24,394 nt of DNA. It comes from JAKCDU01 sp035551615. GTDB lineage: Bacteria > Actinomycetota > Acidimicrobiia > Acidimicrobiales > Palsa-688. This document shows, one piece after another, positions 8,155 to 19,584 of this stretch. The position numbers and the translations under genes were made by a program. How positions within the stretch are numbered: the stretch's first letter is position 1; every line of letters starts with the position of its first letter. The notes under the pieces are model-generated. The model did not search any database. It was not told the origin of the DNA and was given only the letters and a program-made list of their open reading frames with translations. The stretch covers positions 1-24,394 of the forward strand of contig DASZNC010000158.1 in the NCBI GenBank assembly GCA_035551615.1, in the 5' to 3' direction.

Positions 8155-8668
8155 GGTGCATCTCCTTACTGAGGGCTGCCTCCGCCCGGCGGAGGAGCGT
8201 TCCCACCTGACCAACCTTGATCTCCATCACCTCGGCGATCTCCACGTAGCTCATCCCGCCGTGGCGGAGGACGAGGACGGTGGCCGACTTGGACGACAGG
8301 CGGCCGAGCGCCTGCCGCAGCTCGGCCCTGGTCTCCCGCTCGAGCACCGAATCCTCGGGCCCGGCCACGGCCTCGCTGACCGCGGTCAGCTCGTGGCGGC
8401 GGTCCCTCCGTCGGTCTCCCCGGAGTCGGTTGAGCGACGCGTGCACGGCGGCGATCCGGACCCACCCGGGGGCCCGGTCGACATCGCCGTGGAACCGGGT
8501 GTGGGCGGCGAAGAAGACGTCCTGGGCCACGTCCTGGGCGGCGTGGAAGTCACCCAGCACACTGGCCGCCAACCGTACGACCGACCGGTAGTGCTCCCGG
8601 AAGAACGCCTCGAAATCCGGGATCTCCTCCCGGGCTGATTGGTTGGGACTGCTGCCAAGCTTGACCAT
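8138..8668 (-). CDS. ECF-family RNA polymerase sigma factor
   Basis: 176 residues from the ATG at 8668; a GTG five codons upstream (8683) is also possible, and neither has a strong ribosome site. Region 2 (roughly 20-85) has FEAFFREHYRSVVRLAASVLGD, then AAQDVAQDVFFAAHTRF, the core-binding and -10 recognition helices. Region 4 (about 115-170) has LSSKSATVLVLRHGGMSYVEIAEVMEI, the helix-turn-helix that reads the -35. The linker between them is short, as in ECF factors. It heads an operon with its membrane anti-sigma factor and an ABC-2 transporter, so the transporter is probably a target or part of the sensing loop. I do not see a clear GGAAC-type autoregulatory promoter on this strand. Confidence 0.92.
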   Translation of the reverse strand: MVKLGSSPNQSAREEIPDFEAFFREHYRSVVRLAASVLGDFHAAQDVAQDVFFAAHTRFHGDVDRAPGWVRIAAVHASLNRLRGDRRRDRRHELTAVSEAVAGPEDSVLERETRAELRQALGRLSSKSATVLVLRHGGMSYVEIAEVMEIKVGQVGTLLRRAEAALSKEMHHASRV

Positions 8669-8800
8669 CACAGGATCCAGCACCGCGGACCCCCGAATTG
8701 TGACACCTCATGCGCGAGGCGGTGGGCGACGCAGGCTTTCTCCTTTTTCCGGGAACTGAAGCAGCCGGGACCGGGAACCGACGCGGCAGACGTGCGAGCC

Positions 8801-9118
8801 ATGCGCGCCCGGCTGATGATGAAGCTGATGGGCCTGATCATGATGATCGTCCTGACCGCCGTCTCCGCCCGGTCCTGCCAGTCGAGTTCGAGCAATTCGC
8901 CGCTGAATCCGTCCACGTTCGGCGCCAACGGCCTGGCCGGCGTGTGCGCCGATCAGCAGGCGGTGGCCCAGGCCCAGGGCGACACCTCCGAGCAGACGGT
9001 CGTCATCCCGGGCCAGAGCGGGAACCTGGACCAACTGGCCCAGTCGGCCGGGCTCAGTCCCGGCGTCGTGTCCTGCAACCCGACCACTTCGACCACTTCG
9101 GACCTGGCCAGCCCCTGA
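8801..9118 (+). CDS. Small exported or membrane-anchored protein, unknown
   Basis: 105 residues from the ATG at 8801; the frame is open back to 8639, but upstream it overlaps the sigma gene and codes for an unlikely Arg/His-rich stretch. The first 22 residues are basic then hydrophobic and Met-rich (LMMKLMGLIMMIVLTAVSA), a signal peptide or anchor. A cysteine follows in SARSCQSSSS, but Arg at -2 does not fit a lipobox. The rest is Ser/Thr/Gln-rich with two more cysteines (GVCADQQ, VVSCNPTT), which could form a disulphide. It diverges from the ECF sigma gene. CCGGGAAC occurs at 8749 and 8771 upstream, recalling an ECF -35, but spacing to a -10 is poor. Confidence 0.6.
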   Translation: MRARLMMKLMGLIMMIVLTAVSARSCQSSSSNSPLNPSTFGANGLAGVCADQQAVAQAQGDTSEQTVVIPGQSGNLDQLAQSAGLSPGVVSCNPTTSTTSDLASP

Positions 9119-9146
9119 CCGGGCAATTTCTCGCTACCTTCAGGGC

Positions 9147-9368
9147 ATGCCCGAAGGTGACGATCCGGTCGTCGGCAAGCTGGCCACCGTCACCCATCGG
9201 ATAGGTCCGGACCGGCCGGGCGAGGTGGTCATCCACATCCGGGGCGGCACCGAGGTCTACATGGCCATGTCCGACACGGAGATCGACAAGCACGCATCGG
9301 TTCTGGTCGTGGGGCACGTCGCCGCCCGCACCGTCCAGGTCACACCTTTTGTCGGCGGCACCAACTAG
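9147..9368 (+). CDS. Short NfeD-like OB-fold protein
   Basis: 73 residues with the pattern of the NfeD C-terminal OB domain: GKLATVTHRIGPDRPGEVVIHIRGGTEVYMA near the start, then SVLVVGHVAARTVQVTPF at the end, a soluble beta-barrel. Unlike full NfeD proteins it has neither membrane helices nor a ClpP-like protease. It ends 13 bp before a flotillin-like gene, and NfeD/SPFH pairs are a well-known association: the OB domain is thought to bind the SPFH oligomer. The short size resembles truncated NfeD forms. The start has no strong ribosome site; TACCTT eight bases before it could be a -10 for a leaderless or short-leader message. Confidence 0.65.
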   Translation: MPEGDDPVVGKLATVTHRIGPDRPGEVVIHIRGGTEVYMAMSDTEIDKHASVLVVGHVAARTVQVTPFVGGTN

Positions 9369-9381
9369 GGAGGAGCCTTCC

Positions 9382-10530
9382 ATGTTCGGATGGCACGTAC
9401 CGGCACCCGACGAAGCGGTGTTGATCAGCGGCAAGAAGTCCAAGGACGATCTGCCGTTCCGGATCGTCACCGGCCACGGGGCGTTCGTGATGCCGATCCG
9501 CTCCCGGGCCAGCACGCTCACGCTGGCCATGCAGGAGTCGGAAGTGGCCGAGGAGTGCGTCACCAAGCAGGGCATCGCCCTCGTCTGCCGGGCGGTCATC
9601 GCCTTCAAGGTCGGCGATGACCACGAGAGCATCGCCAACGCCGGCCGGCGCTTCCTCGAGGACCAGGATCGGATGTCGGTCCTGGCCGGCCGCATCTTCG
9701 CCGGTCACCTGCGGTCCATCATCGGGTCGATGACGGTGGAGGAGATCATCCGGGAGCGGCAGCGCCTGGCCGAGGAGGTGCTCGACGCCTCCAAGCCGGA
9801 GATGGAGAAGATCGGCCTGGTCGTCGACTCCCTCCAGATCCAGAGCATCGACGATCGCGGCTCCGGCTACATCGCGGCGTTGGCCGCGCCCCACCAAGCC
9901 GCCGTGCAGAGGGACGCCCAGATCGCCAAGGCCCAGGCCGAGCAGGCCTCCGCCCAGGCCCAGCAGGAGTCGTTGCGCAACCAGGCCGAGTACGAGCGGC
10001 AGACGTCGATCACCCGGGCCGGCTACAAGGCCGAGGTCGACCGGGCCCAGGCCCAGGCCGCTGCCGCCGGGCCGTTGGCCACCGCCGAGTCGCAGAAGGC
10101 GGTGCTCGAAGCCCAGGCCGATCTGGCCGTGAGGAACGGGGAGCTGAAGGAGAAGGAGTTGATCGCCGCTGTCCAGAAGCCGGCCGAAGCCGAGGCCTAC
10201 CGCATCCGCACCCTGGCCCAGGCCGAGGCCGACCGGACCCGCATGCAGGCCGAGGCCACCTCGACCGGCCACGGCATCGCCCTGCAACGGATGATGGTCG
10301 AGCGCATGCCGGACATCATCTCGGCCGCGGCCTCGCAGCTGGCCAACGCCAACGTCACCGTGCTCAACGGGGCCGACGGTCTCGGCCAGATGGTCGCCGG
10401 GCTGGCCGGCCAGGCCGGGCAGCTGTTGCGGCTGGTGCAGGACGGGATGGGCTCGGCCCCGTTGGCCGAGTTGACCAACGGGTGGGGCAACGGCTCGGCT
10501 GCAGAGGAAACGCCGCCCTCGGACTCGTAG
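9382..10530 (+). CDS. Flotillin-like SPFH/band 7 protein
   Basis: 382 residues from the ATG at 9382, chosen for the AGGGAGGAG site upstream; an earlier in-frame start would overlap the NfeD-like gene. Residues ~5-180 form the SPFH domain (AVLISGKKSKDDLPFRIVTG..., ending in GLVVDSLQIQSIDD). Residues ~180-300 are a long Ala/Gln/Glu/Arg-rich coiled coil (AKAQAEQASAQAQQ, AEAEAYRIRTLAQAEADRTR), the flotillin hallmark. The tail is Gly/Leu-rich (GLGQMVAGLAGQAGQLL). No N-terminal transmembrane helix is seen, so membrane contact would be through a hairpin, acylation or partners. Flotillins form large scaffolds in functional membrane microdomains. It shares a unit with the NfeD-like gene and converges on the delta' gene. 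Confidence 0.88.
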   Translation: MFGWHVPAPDEAVLISGKKSKDDLPFRIVTGHGAFVMPIRSRASTLTLAMQESEVAEECVTKQGIALVCRAVIAFKVGDDHESIANAGRRFLEDQDRMSVLAGRIFAGHLRSIIGSMTVEEIIRERQRLAEEVLDASKPEMEKIGLVVDSLQIQSIDDRGSGYIAALAAPHQAAVQRDAQIAKAQAEQASAQAQQESLRNQAEYERQTSITRAGYKAEVDRAQAQAAAAGPLATAESQKAVLEAQADLAVRNGELKEKELIAAVQKPAEAEAYRIRTLAQAEADRTRMQAEATSTGHGIALQRMMVERMPDIISAAASQLANANVTVLNGADGLGQMVAGLAGQAGQLLRLVQDGMGSAPLAELTNGWGNGSAAEETPPSDS

Positions 10531-10546
10531 GTGGGCTGGTTGGCGG

Positions 10547-10652
10547 CAGCCGGGCGTGACGATCGGTTCAGCCGGGCGTGACGGTCGGTTCAGCCGGCCG
10601 TGGGTTGGCTCAGCCGGGCGTGACGGTCGGTTCAGCCGGGCGTGACTTGGCT
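10547..10652. repeat. Imperfect 20-22 bp tandem repeat, about five units, running into the delta' gene end
   Basis: Units begin at 10547, 10569, 10591, 10611 and 10633, each starting CAGCCGG(G/C)CGTG and alternating 22 and 20 bp. The 15-mer TCAGCCGGGCGTGAC occurs exactly at 10568, 10610 and 10632. The copy at 10632-10646 is the complement of the last four codons and stop of the delta' gene (V-T-P-G-stop), so the array looks like tandem duplication of that gene's 3' end. There are no spacers, so it is not CRISPR. It fills the gap between two convergent genes. Confidence 0.8.
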
Positions 10653-11804
10653 CAGGCGGGCGAGGAGGGCCTGGAGGAGGAGCAGCTCGCCCGGGTTGAA
10701 CTCCAGGCTCTTCACCGAGCGGTCGATCTGGCTGACCGCATCCAGCGCCGGGCCGCGGGTCCGGGCGTCGGCGATGCGCCCGCGGTAGGCCAGGGCCAGG
10801 GTGGCCAGTCCGGTGCGCAGTTCGTCGGTGCGTTGCCGGCGCTGCTCCCGCTTGTGGCGGTCCTCCAGGTCGGCGACGCCGGCATTGAGGGCGGACTTGG
10901 TGGCCCGGCCCTTCTTGGCCGCCCGGCCTGAGGCCACCACCTCGGCGTTGCGGCGGTTGCGCTCCATCAGGGCCTCGGTCTCGGCCGCCTGCCGCTCCTT
11001 CAACGGGGCCACGCTCTGATCCAGCAACGCCACCAGCTCATCGGCCACCTGGGCGACGGTCGCACCGGTGCCGTCCAACCGGGCCGGTATCGAATGCCAC
11101 GCCTGCCGACGGGTCTCGAACTGCGGATCGGTGGCCAGCAGGCGGGCCCGCTCCAACCGGCCGCCGGCTGCCTCGGCCAGGTGCACGGCCCGGTCCCGTT
11201 CGACGCCGGCCGCCACCAGCGCATCGACGACGTGGGCCGGGCCGAGCGCATCGAAGTCCACCCGGACACACCGGCTGGCGATCGTCACCAGCTCCGGCGG
11301 CAGGTATTCGGCCAGGACGATGAACACCGTCGTCGGCGGTGGTTCCTCGATGGTCTTGAGCAGCGCCGGGCCCGTCTCTTTGACCAGATGGAAATCGTGC
11401 AGGACGATGACCTTGCGAGCGCCCTCGACCGGACTCATGAAGGCCAGTCGGGTGACCTCGCGGGCCGCCCCCACGGCGATCGATGCGCCTTCCCGTTCGA
11501 CGTGGAGGACGTCGGGGTGGAGACCGGACACGACCCGCCGGCAGGTGTCGCACAGGTCGTCGTCGGGGTGGCCGGTGTGGTCGGGATGGCCGGGGTGGTC
11601 GGGATGGCCGGTGTGGCCGGGATGGCCGGTGTGGTCGCCGGCGGTCGGGCACAGGAGGGCGGCGGCGAAGCTGATGGCGGCGGCCGCCTTACCGGTGCCG
11701 GCCGGCCCGACCAATAGATAGGCGTGCACCGGCCGGGCTGCCGATGCCCGGAGAGCGGCCACCGCACGGGATTGGCCGATGACGTCGTCGAACAGGTCGG
11801 GCAT
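10632..11804 (-). CDS. holB: DNA polymerase III, delta' subunit (clamp loader)
   Basis: 390 residues. The N-terminal AAA+ fold starts FDDVIGQSRAVAALRA, with a P-loop-like GPAGTGKA (33-40) that has Ala in place of the final Ser/Thr, as expected for the non-hydrolysing delta' subunit. The zinc loop has C52, C85 and C88, with a His-rich insertion (residues 58-81) in place of the usual short linker. Further family marks are VIVLHDFHLVKETGPALLKTIEEPPPTTVFIVLAEYLPPELVTIASRC, including the IEEPP and SRC-like sensor motifs. The C-terminal ~150 residues are helical and charged. Acts in loading the sliding clamp at replication forks. It follows the DUF559 gene by 21 bp and is the fourth gene after topA and tmk, a conserved actinobacterial order. 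Confidence 0.9.
   Translation of the reverse strand: MPDLFDDVIGQSRAVAALRASAARPVHAYLLVGPAGTGKAAAAISFAAALLCPTAGDHTGHPGHTGHPDHPGHPDHTGHPDDDLCDTCRRVVSGLHPDVLHVEREGASIAVGAAREVTRLAFMSPVEGARKVIVLHDFHLVKETGPALLKTIEEPPPTTVFIVLAEYLPPELVTIASRCVRVDFDALGPAHVVDALVAAGVERDRAVHLAEAAGGRLERARLLATDPQFETRRQAWHSIPARLDGTGATVAQVADELVALLDQSVAPLKERQAAETEALMERNRRNAEVVASGRAAKKGRATKSALNAGVADLEDRHKREQRRQRTDELRTGLATLALAYRGRIADARTRGPALDAVSQIDRSVKSLEFNPGELLLLQALLARLSQVTPG
11562..11633. repeat. Four 18-bp tandem repeats coding (His-x-x)8 inside the delta' gene
   Basis: On + the unit reads GTCGGGATGGCCGGTGTG with small changes, four times. In the delta' protein it codes HTGHPG-HTGHPD-HPGHPD-HTGHPD (residues 58-81), so His stands at every third position, eight in all. 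The copies differ at several bases, some synonymous (CAT/CAC), so the array is not brand new. It sits inside the zinc-binding loop. Confidence 0.9.
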
Positions 11805-11825
11805 GGTCGGCCCTCAGTCTGCCAG

Positions 11826-12753
11826 TCAGGCCGAGGTAGTCGACCGCTGACCGTGGACGAAGAGGGCCCGGTGGATCTCGGCGATCACCCGGCGCCCGTC
11901 GCGGATCACATCCCACCACGTGTACACGAGCAGGAACATGCCCTCGGTCCGGATCTGGTTGCGCCGGCGTTCATCACGCCCCTTCTGCTCAGGCGTCGAG
12001 TGGAAGGCCTGCCCGTCGGCCTCCACCGCCACATGAGGATCGATCTGCGTGTCCAGGCGGAACTCCCCCTGGGGTCCGGTCACCACCTCTACCGACAGCG
12101 GGACGATCCCGGCGGTCTGGAGCAGGCGATGGAACCGGGCTTCCAGCACGCTCGGGCTGACCCCCTCCACCAGTCCCCGCCGGCGCAACGACCGCCTCAG
12201 CGCGCCGACCCCTTTGCGGCCCCGAACGGCGAGCCGGGACATCTCCGCCTCCAGCCCCTCGACGGTGACCAGTTTCTTGGCGACGGCCCGGTCCACCGCC
12301 TCGTCGAGCGTGTCGGAGCCGACGACCCCGGCCAGGTCGACCACGGTGCGGAGCGGGTTGGTCACCGGGAAGTCGCCGCGGGTGCTGATGGCCGGCGTCA
12401 CCTTCAAACGGTGCAGGTCGAAATGGCACTGGCGGGCCGGCGCCACCGACGGGACCGTGACCGCCGGCCGGTCAGGCGCCGGCAGCAGCGCCCAGAGCCA
12501 CGCCGCCGACTGGTGGGAGGCAACCGCGCCCGGCCCGGCCTCGATCAGGGCCATCATCAGCCGCTGCTCAGGGGTCTCCCGGGACCCGGCCAAACGCACC
12601 ACCCGGACCGCCGGTCGTTCCCACTCCCCCCTCGCCACCCGGGCCTTCTCGACGGCCGCCGAAACGCCCAGCGCCCGCAACTCCGCCCGGCCGATGACCC
12701 CCGTGCTGGCGGCGGAGGCGGCGATGCACTTCAGCCCAATTGATGTTCGTCAT
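11826..12753 (-). CDS. AbiEi-like wHTH / DUF559 nuclease-fold protein with apparent N-terminal frameshift
   Basis: The main frame (11826-12680, TTG start) codes 284 residues: an AbiEi-type region (AVASHQSAAWLWALLP, TNPLRTVVDLA) and a C-terminal DUF559 domain (VAVEADGQAFHSTPEQ...DERRRNQIRTEGMFLLVYTWWDVIRD), a restriction-endonuclease-like fold with E, D and H in usual places. The family normally begins with a winged helix ending in QHGVI-x-RAxLxALG. Here the first part (MTNINWAEVHRRLRRQHG, ATG at 12753) is in one frame and VIGRAELRALGVS in another; removing one G from the five-G run (12698-12702 on +) joins them. So the real start is probably 12753, and the gene is either broken, slippage-expressed, or carries a sequence error. 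Proteins of this kind are often labelled type IV TA antitoxin-like; no toxin partner is adjacent. Confidence 0.75.
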
Positions 12754-12761
12754 GCTATGTT

Positions 12762-12790
12762 AAACTACATACTTTGGTAAGTTGTGCCAA
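12762..12790 (-). promoter_or_regulatory. Promoter of the DUF559/AbiEi-like gene
   Basis: Read on -, TTGGCA (12790-12785) and TAGTTT (12767-12762) are separated by exactly 17 bp. Transcription would start near 12755, two or three bases before the ATG at 12753, so the message would be almost leaderless; no Shine-Dalgarno is seen. This supports 12753 rather than the internal TTG at 12680 as the true start, and thus the frameshift. The -35 overlaps a perfect CCAAC-TAT-GTTGG palindrome. Confidence 0.55.
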
Positions 12791-12855
12791 CTATGTTGGA
12801 AATTCGACCGACGGCGGCCCTTTTCATACAAAGTTGTAATTTTTCAACAAAGTTG
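12780..12855. promoter_or_regulatory. AT-rich cluster of GTTG/CAAC half-sites, candidate operator
   Basis: Within an AT-rich stretch (about 12754-12860) that contrasts with its GC-rich surroundings there are six GTTG or CAAC half-sites. They give AGTTG-TGC-CAACT (12780-12792), CCAAC-TAT-GTTGG (12787-12799) and CAAC-AAA-GTTG (12845-12855). ACAAAGTTG is also repeated at 12828 and 12847. The first two overlap the -35 of the DUF559 gene. Self-binding by the winged helix it encodes is a plausible guess. The remaining ~150 bp up to the tmk stop (12860-13008) are GC-rich and hold only the hairpin at 12989. Confidence 0.5.
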
Positions 12856-12988
12856 GTCAAAGGAAGGGCTCTCCTGGGCCCTCGCCCGCTATTTCGACCC
12901 GCTCGGCGCTGGCTCCGGCGGCCTCCCCGTCCCCTGTTCCGGCCCGCCCGGTCCGCCCGACCCCGGCCTGTGCCCCTCAGCTCGGACC

Positions 12989-13007
12989 GGTCGGGCCGGC
13001 CCCGACC
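12989..13007 (-). terminator. Hairpin just after tmk
   Basis: GGTCGGG-CCGGC-CCCGACC is a perfect 7-bp stem with a 5-base loop, beginning 1 bp after the tmk stop codon (13009) on -. No T-run follows, as often in high-GC actinobacteria. It would end or attenuate the topA-tmk message, consistent with a separate promoter for the DUF559 gene downstream. Confidence 0.5.
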
Positions 13008-13008
13008 C

Positions 13009-13617
13009 TCAGCCGGGCGGCGGGAGGAGGGCGGCGACCCGGTCGGCGACGGCGGCCACCGGGCCGGAGCCGTCGACCACCCGCCAGCGGCGCCGGTCGG
13101 CGGCGGCGAGGGCGGCGAAGCCGTGGTCGATGCGGGCGAAGAACTCGGCCGCCTCCCCCTCGATGCGGTCGGCGCCGGCCCGGGCGGCCCGCCGGGCCAG
13201 GGCTTCAGCCGGCGTGACCTGGAGAAGGAGCACCAGGTCGGGCTCGAGCCCGTCCGCCGCCCAGTTCGACAGCCAGGCCAGGTCGGCCGGGGCCAGGCCC
13301 CGGCCGTAGCCCTGGTAGGCGATGGTGCTGCCGCTGAAGCGGTCGCAGACCACGTCGCGGCCGGCGGCCAGGGCGGGGGCGATGACCTGTTCCACGTGCT
13401 GGGCCCGGGCCGCCAGCATGAGCAGCGTCTCGGCTCGGGGCACGACAGCCGGCAGGGACGGGTCGAGTAGGAGGGCCCGGATGTGTTCACCCGCTTCGGT
13501 ACCGCCCGGCTCGCGGGTCAGGACCGCGCCCAGGGACGAGGCCAGCCGGGCCGCCTGGGTGGACTTGCCACAGCCCTCGCCGCCCTCGAAGACGATGAAC
13601 CGGCCCCTGGTCGGCAA
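13009..13617 (-). CDS. tmk: Thymidylate kinase (dTMP kinase)
   Basis: Phosphorylates dTMP to dTDP with ATP in the cytosol, needed for DNA synthesis. 202 residues, the normal length, from a TTG at 13617. The frame is open far upstream, but only through the topA repeat tail, and no ATG or GTG precedes the conserved FIVFEGGEG; so TTG, 8 bp after the topA stop, is the best start. Motifs: P-loop GGEGCGKST (12-20), REPGGTEAGEHIR (35-47) that contacts dTMP, DRFSGSTIAYQGYGRG (92-107), and the LID region RRAARAGADRIE (142-153). The gene lies directly after topA and is likely translated by coupling with it. A hairpin follows the stop. Confidence 0.95.
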   Translation of the reverse strand: MPTRGRFIVFEGGEGCGKSTQAARLASSLGAVLTREPGGTEAGEHIRALLLDPSLPAVVPRAETLLMLAARAQHVEQVIAPALAAGRDVVCDRFSGSTIAYQGYGRGLAPADLAWLSNWAADGLEPDLVLLLQVTPAEALARRAARAGADRIEGEAAEFFARIDHGFAALAAADRRRWRVVDGSGPVAAVADRVAALLPPPG

Positions 13618-13625
13618 CCGCCGGC

Positions 13626-16355
<2,730 letters not shown>

Positions 16356-16448
16356 GGGTTCTCAATTGATAGAGGAAAAAGGAGGCGGCCGTTCATACCG
16401 CCGCCGGCTTCGGCGCCAGGGTATAGCGCAGGCCGCCCCGGAAACGAC

Positions 16449-16483
16449 GATGGCCGGGCCCCCGGTGAAGGGGCCCGGCCATC
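16449..16483 (-). terminator. Strong hairpin between hppA and topA
   Basis: GATGGCCGGGCCCC (16449-16462) and GGGGCCCGGCCATC (16470-16483) are a perfect 14-bp stem with a 7-base loop. It begins 20 bp after the hppA stop on -, with a weak T-rich stretch (GTCGTTTCC) beyond. It most likely ends the DtxR-hppA message and separates it from topA. The rest of 16356-16502 shows nothing else clear. Confidence 0.85.
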
Positions 16484-16502
16484 AGAGTAGGAACGGAGTG
16501 GG

Positions 16503-18801
<2,299 letters not shown>

Positions 18802-18818
<17 letters not shown>

Positions 18819-19539
18819 CTCCAGACGCTTCCTTTCTTCTTGCTTTCGAATGGCCGTTCACCCGGCGCACGAGGATCTGGCGGGCGACTTTCTCCCCCAG
18901 CGTGCGGTCGTGGCCGTCGACGGACACGACCAGTGGTCCGTCGAAAGGGTGTTTCTCCCGGATTTCCACCTCGACGCCCGGGCGCACGCCCAACTCCTCG
19001 AGGAACATGGCGACTTCGGGGTCGGTGGAGCCGGGCAGGGCGATGACGGCCCGGTCACCGGGGCCCAACTCGTACAGCGGGGGCATCTCCGGCAGGCCCT
19101 GGCTCTCCACCCCGGGGATGGGGAAGCCGTGCGGACAGGTGGCCGGCCGGTGGAGGGCGGCATAGAGCCGGTCCTCGACCTCCTGGGGCAGCGAGTGTTC
19201 GAAGATGGGCGCCAGCCGGTCGGCCTCGGACCAGCTGTAGCCCAACATGTCGGCCAGGAACCGCTCGACGATGCGGTGCCGGCGCACGACCTGCATGGCC
19301 AGCCGGCGGCCGTCGTCGGTGAGCGCCACCCCGTGGTAGGGCGTGTGCAACGCCAGTCCCCGGTCGGCCAGCTTCTTGACGGTGGCGGTCATGGTGCCGG
19401 GGGTGACGTTGAGCCCCGAGGCCAGGTCGCCGGTACGGGCACCGGCCTCCCCGCCCGCCGACGAGGGGGAGGCGGTAGAGGTAATACGCCAGATCGCCTT
19501 TAGGGTCTCGCGTTCGGACTTCGTCAGCGCCGCATCCAT
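18802..19539 (-). CDS. DtxR/MntR-family metal-dependent regulator with FeoA/SH3-like domain
   Basis: 245 residues: N-terminal winged helix (about 5-75; LASGLNVTPGTMTATVKKLADRGL), dimerisation/metal domain (76-150; includes CPHGFPIPG), and a C-terminal SH3-like FeoA domain (155-230). Aligned to DtxR by eye, the ancillary site keeps H88 and E92 but has D107 for His98; the primary site keeps E114 and H115 but has E11 for Met10 and P111 for Cys102. So metal preference is probably not that of classic iron regulators. It is the first gene before hppA, overlapping it by 17 bp, which suggests metal-linked control of the pyrophosphatase, since PPases need Mg2+; this is inference. It has its own promoter in the end of the DUF4395 gene. 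Confidence 0.9.
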
Positions 19540-19554
19540 GATTTTGCGACGTTG

Positions 19555-19584
19555 ACTCTAGATTTTGGAGCTCCTAAACGTCAA
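19555..19584 (-). promoter_or_regulatory. DtxR-family gene promoter with palindrome filling the spacer
   Basis: Read on -, TTGACG (19584-19579), an 18-bp spacer, and TAGAGT (19560-19555) form a good sigma-70-type promoter. The spacer holds TTTAGGAGCTCCAAAA (19578-19563), a 16-bp near-perfect palindrome (7 of 8 pairs), exactly where a repressor would block polymerase. It vaguely recalls an IdeR/DtxR iron box (TTAGG...) but is not one. Transcription would start near 19548, about 8 nt before the ATG, with no Shine-Dalgarno. Autoregulation by the DtxR-family protein is the simplest reading. Confidence 0.65.

Noticed and set aside
8801..8880. Lipobox in the small exported protein
   Set aside because: The residues before the Cys are A-R-S; Arg at -2 and no Leu at -3 do not fit lipoprotein processing.
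10547..10652. Possible CRISPR-like array
   Set aside because: Units are contiguous with no unique spacers, and no cas genes are present; it is a plain tandem repeat.
12568..12753. Separate 61-residue gene starting MTNINWAEVHRR
   Set aside because: After about 18 residues it turns into Gly/Arg-rich out-of-frame sequence; it is the displaced first part of the DUF559/AbiEi-like gene.
11826..12753. Complete toxin-antitoxin pair
   Set aside because: Only the AbiEi-like/DUF559 gene is present; both neighbours are housekeeping genes (tmk and delta'), with no nucleotidyltransferase toxin.
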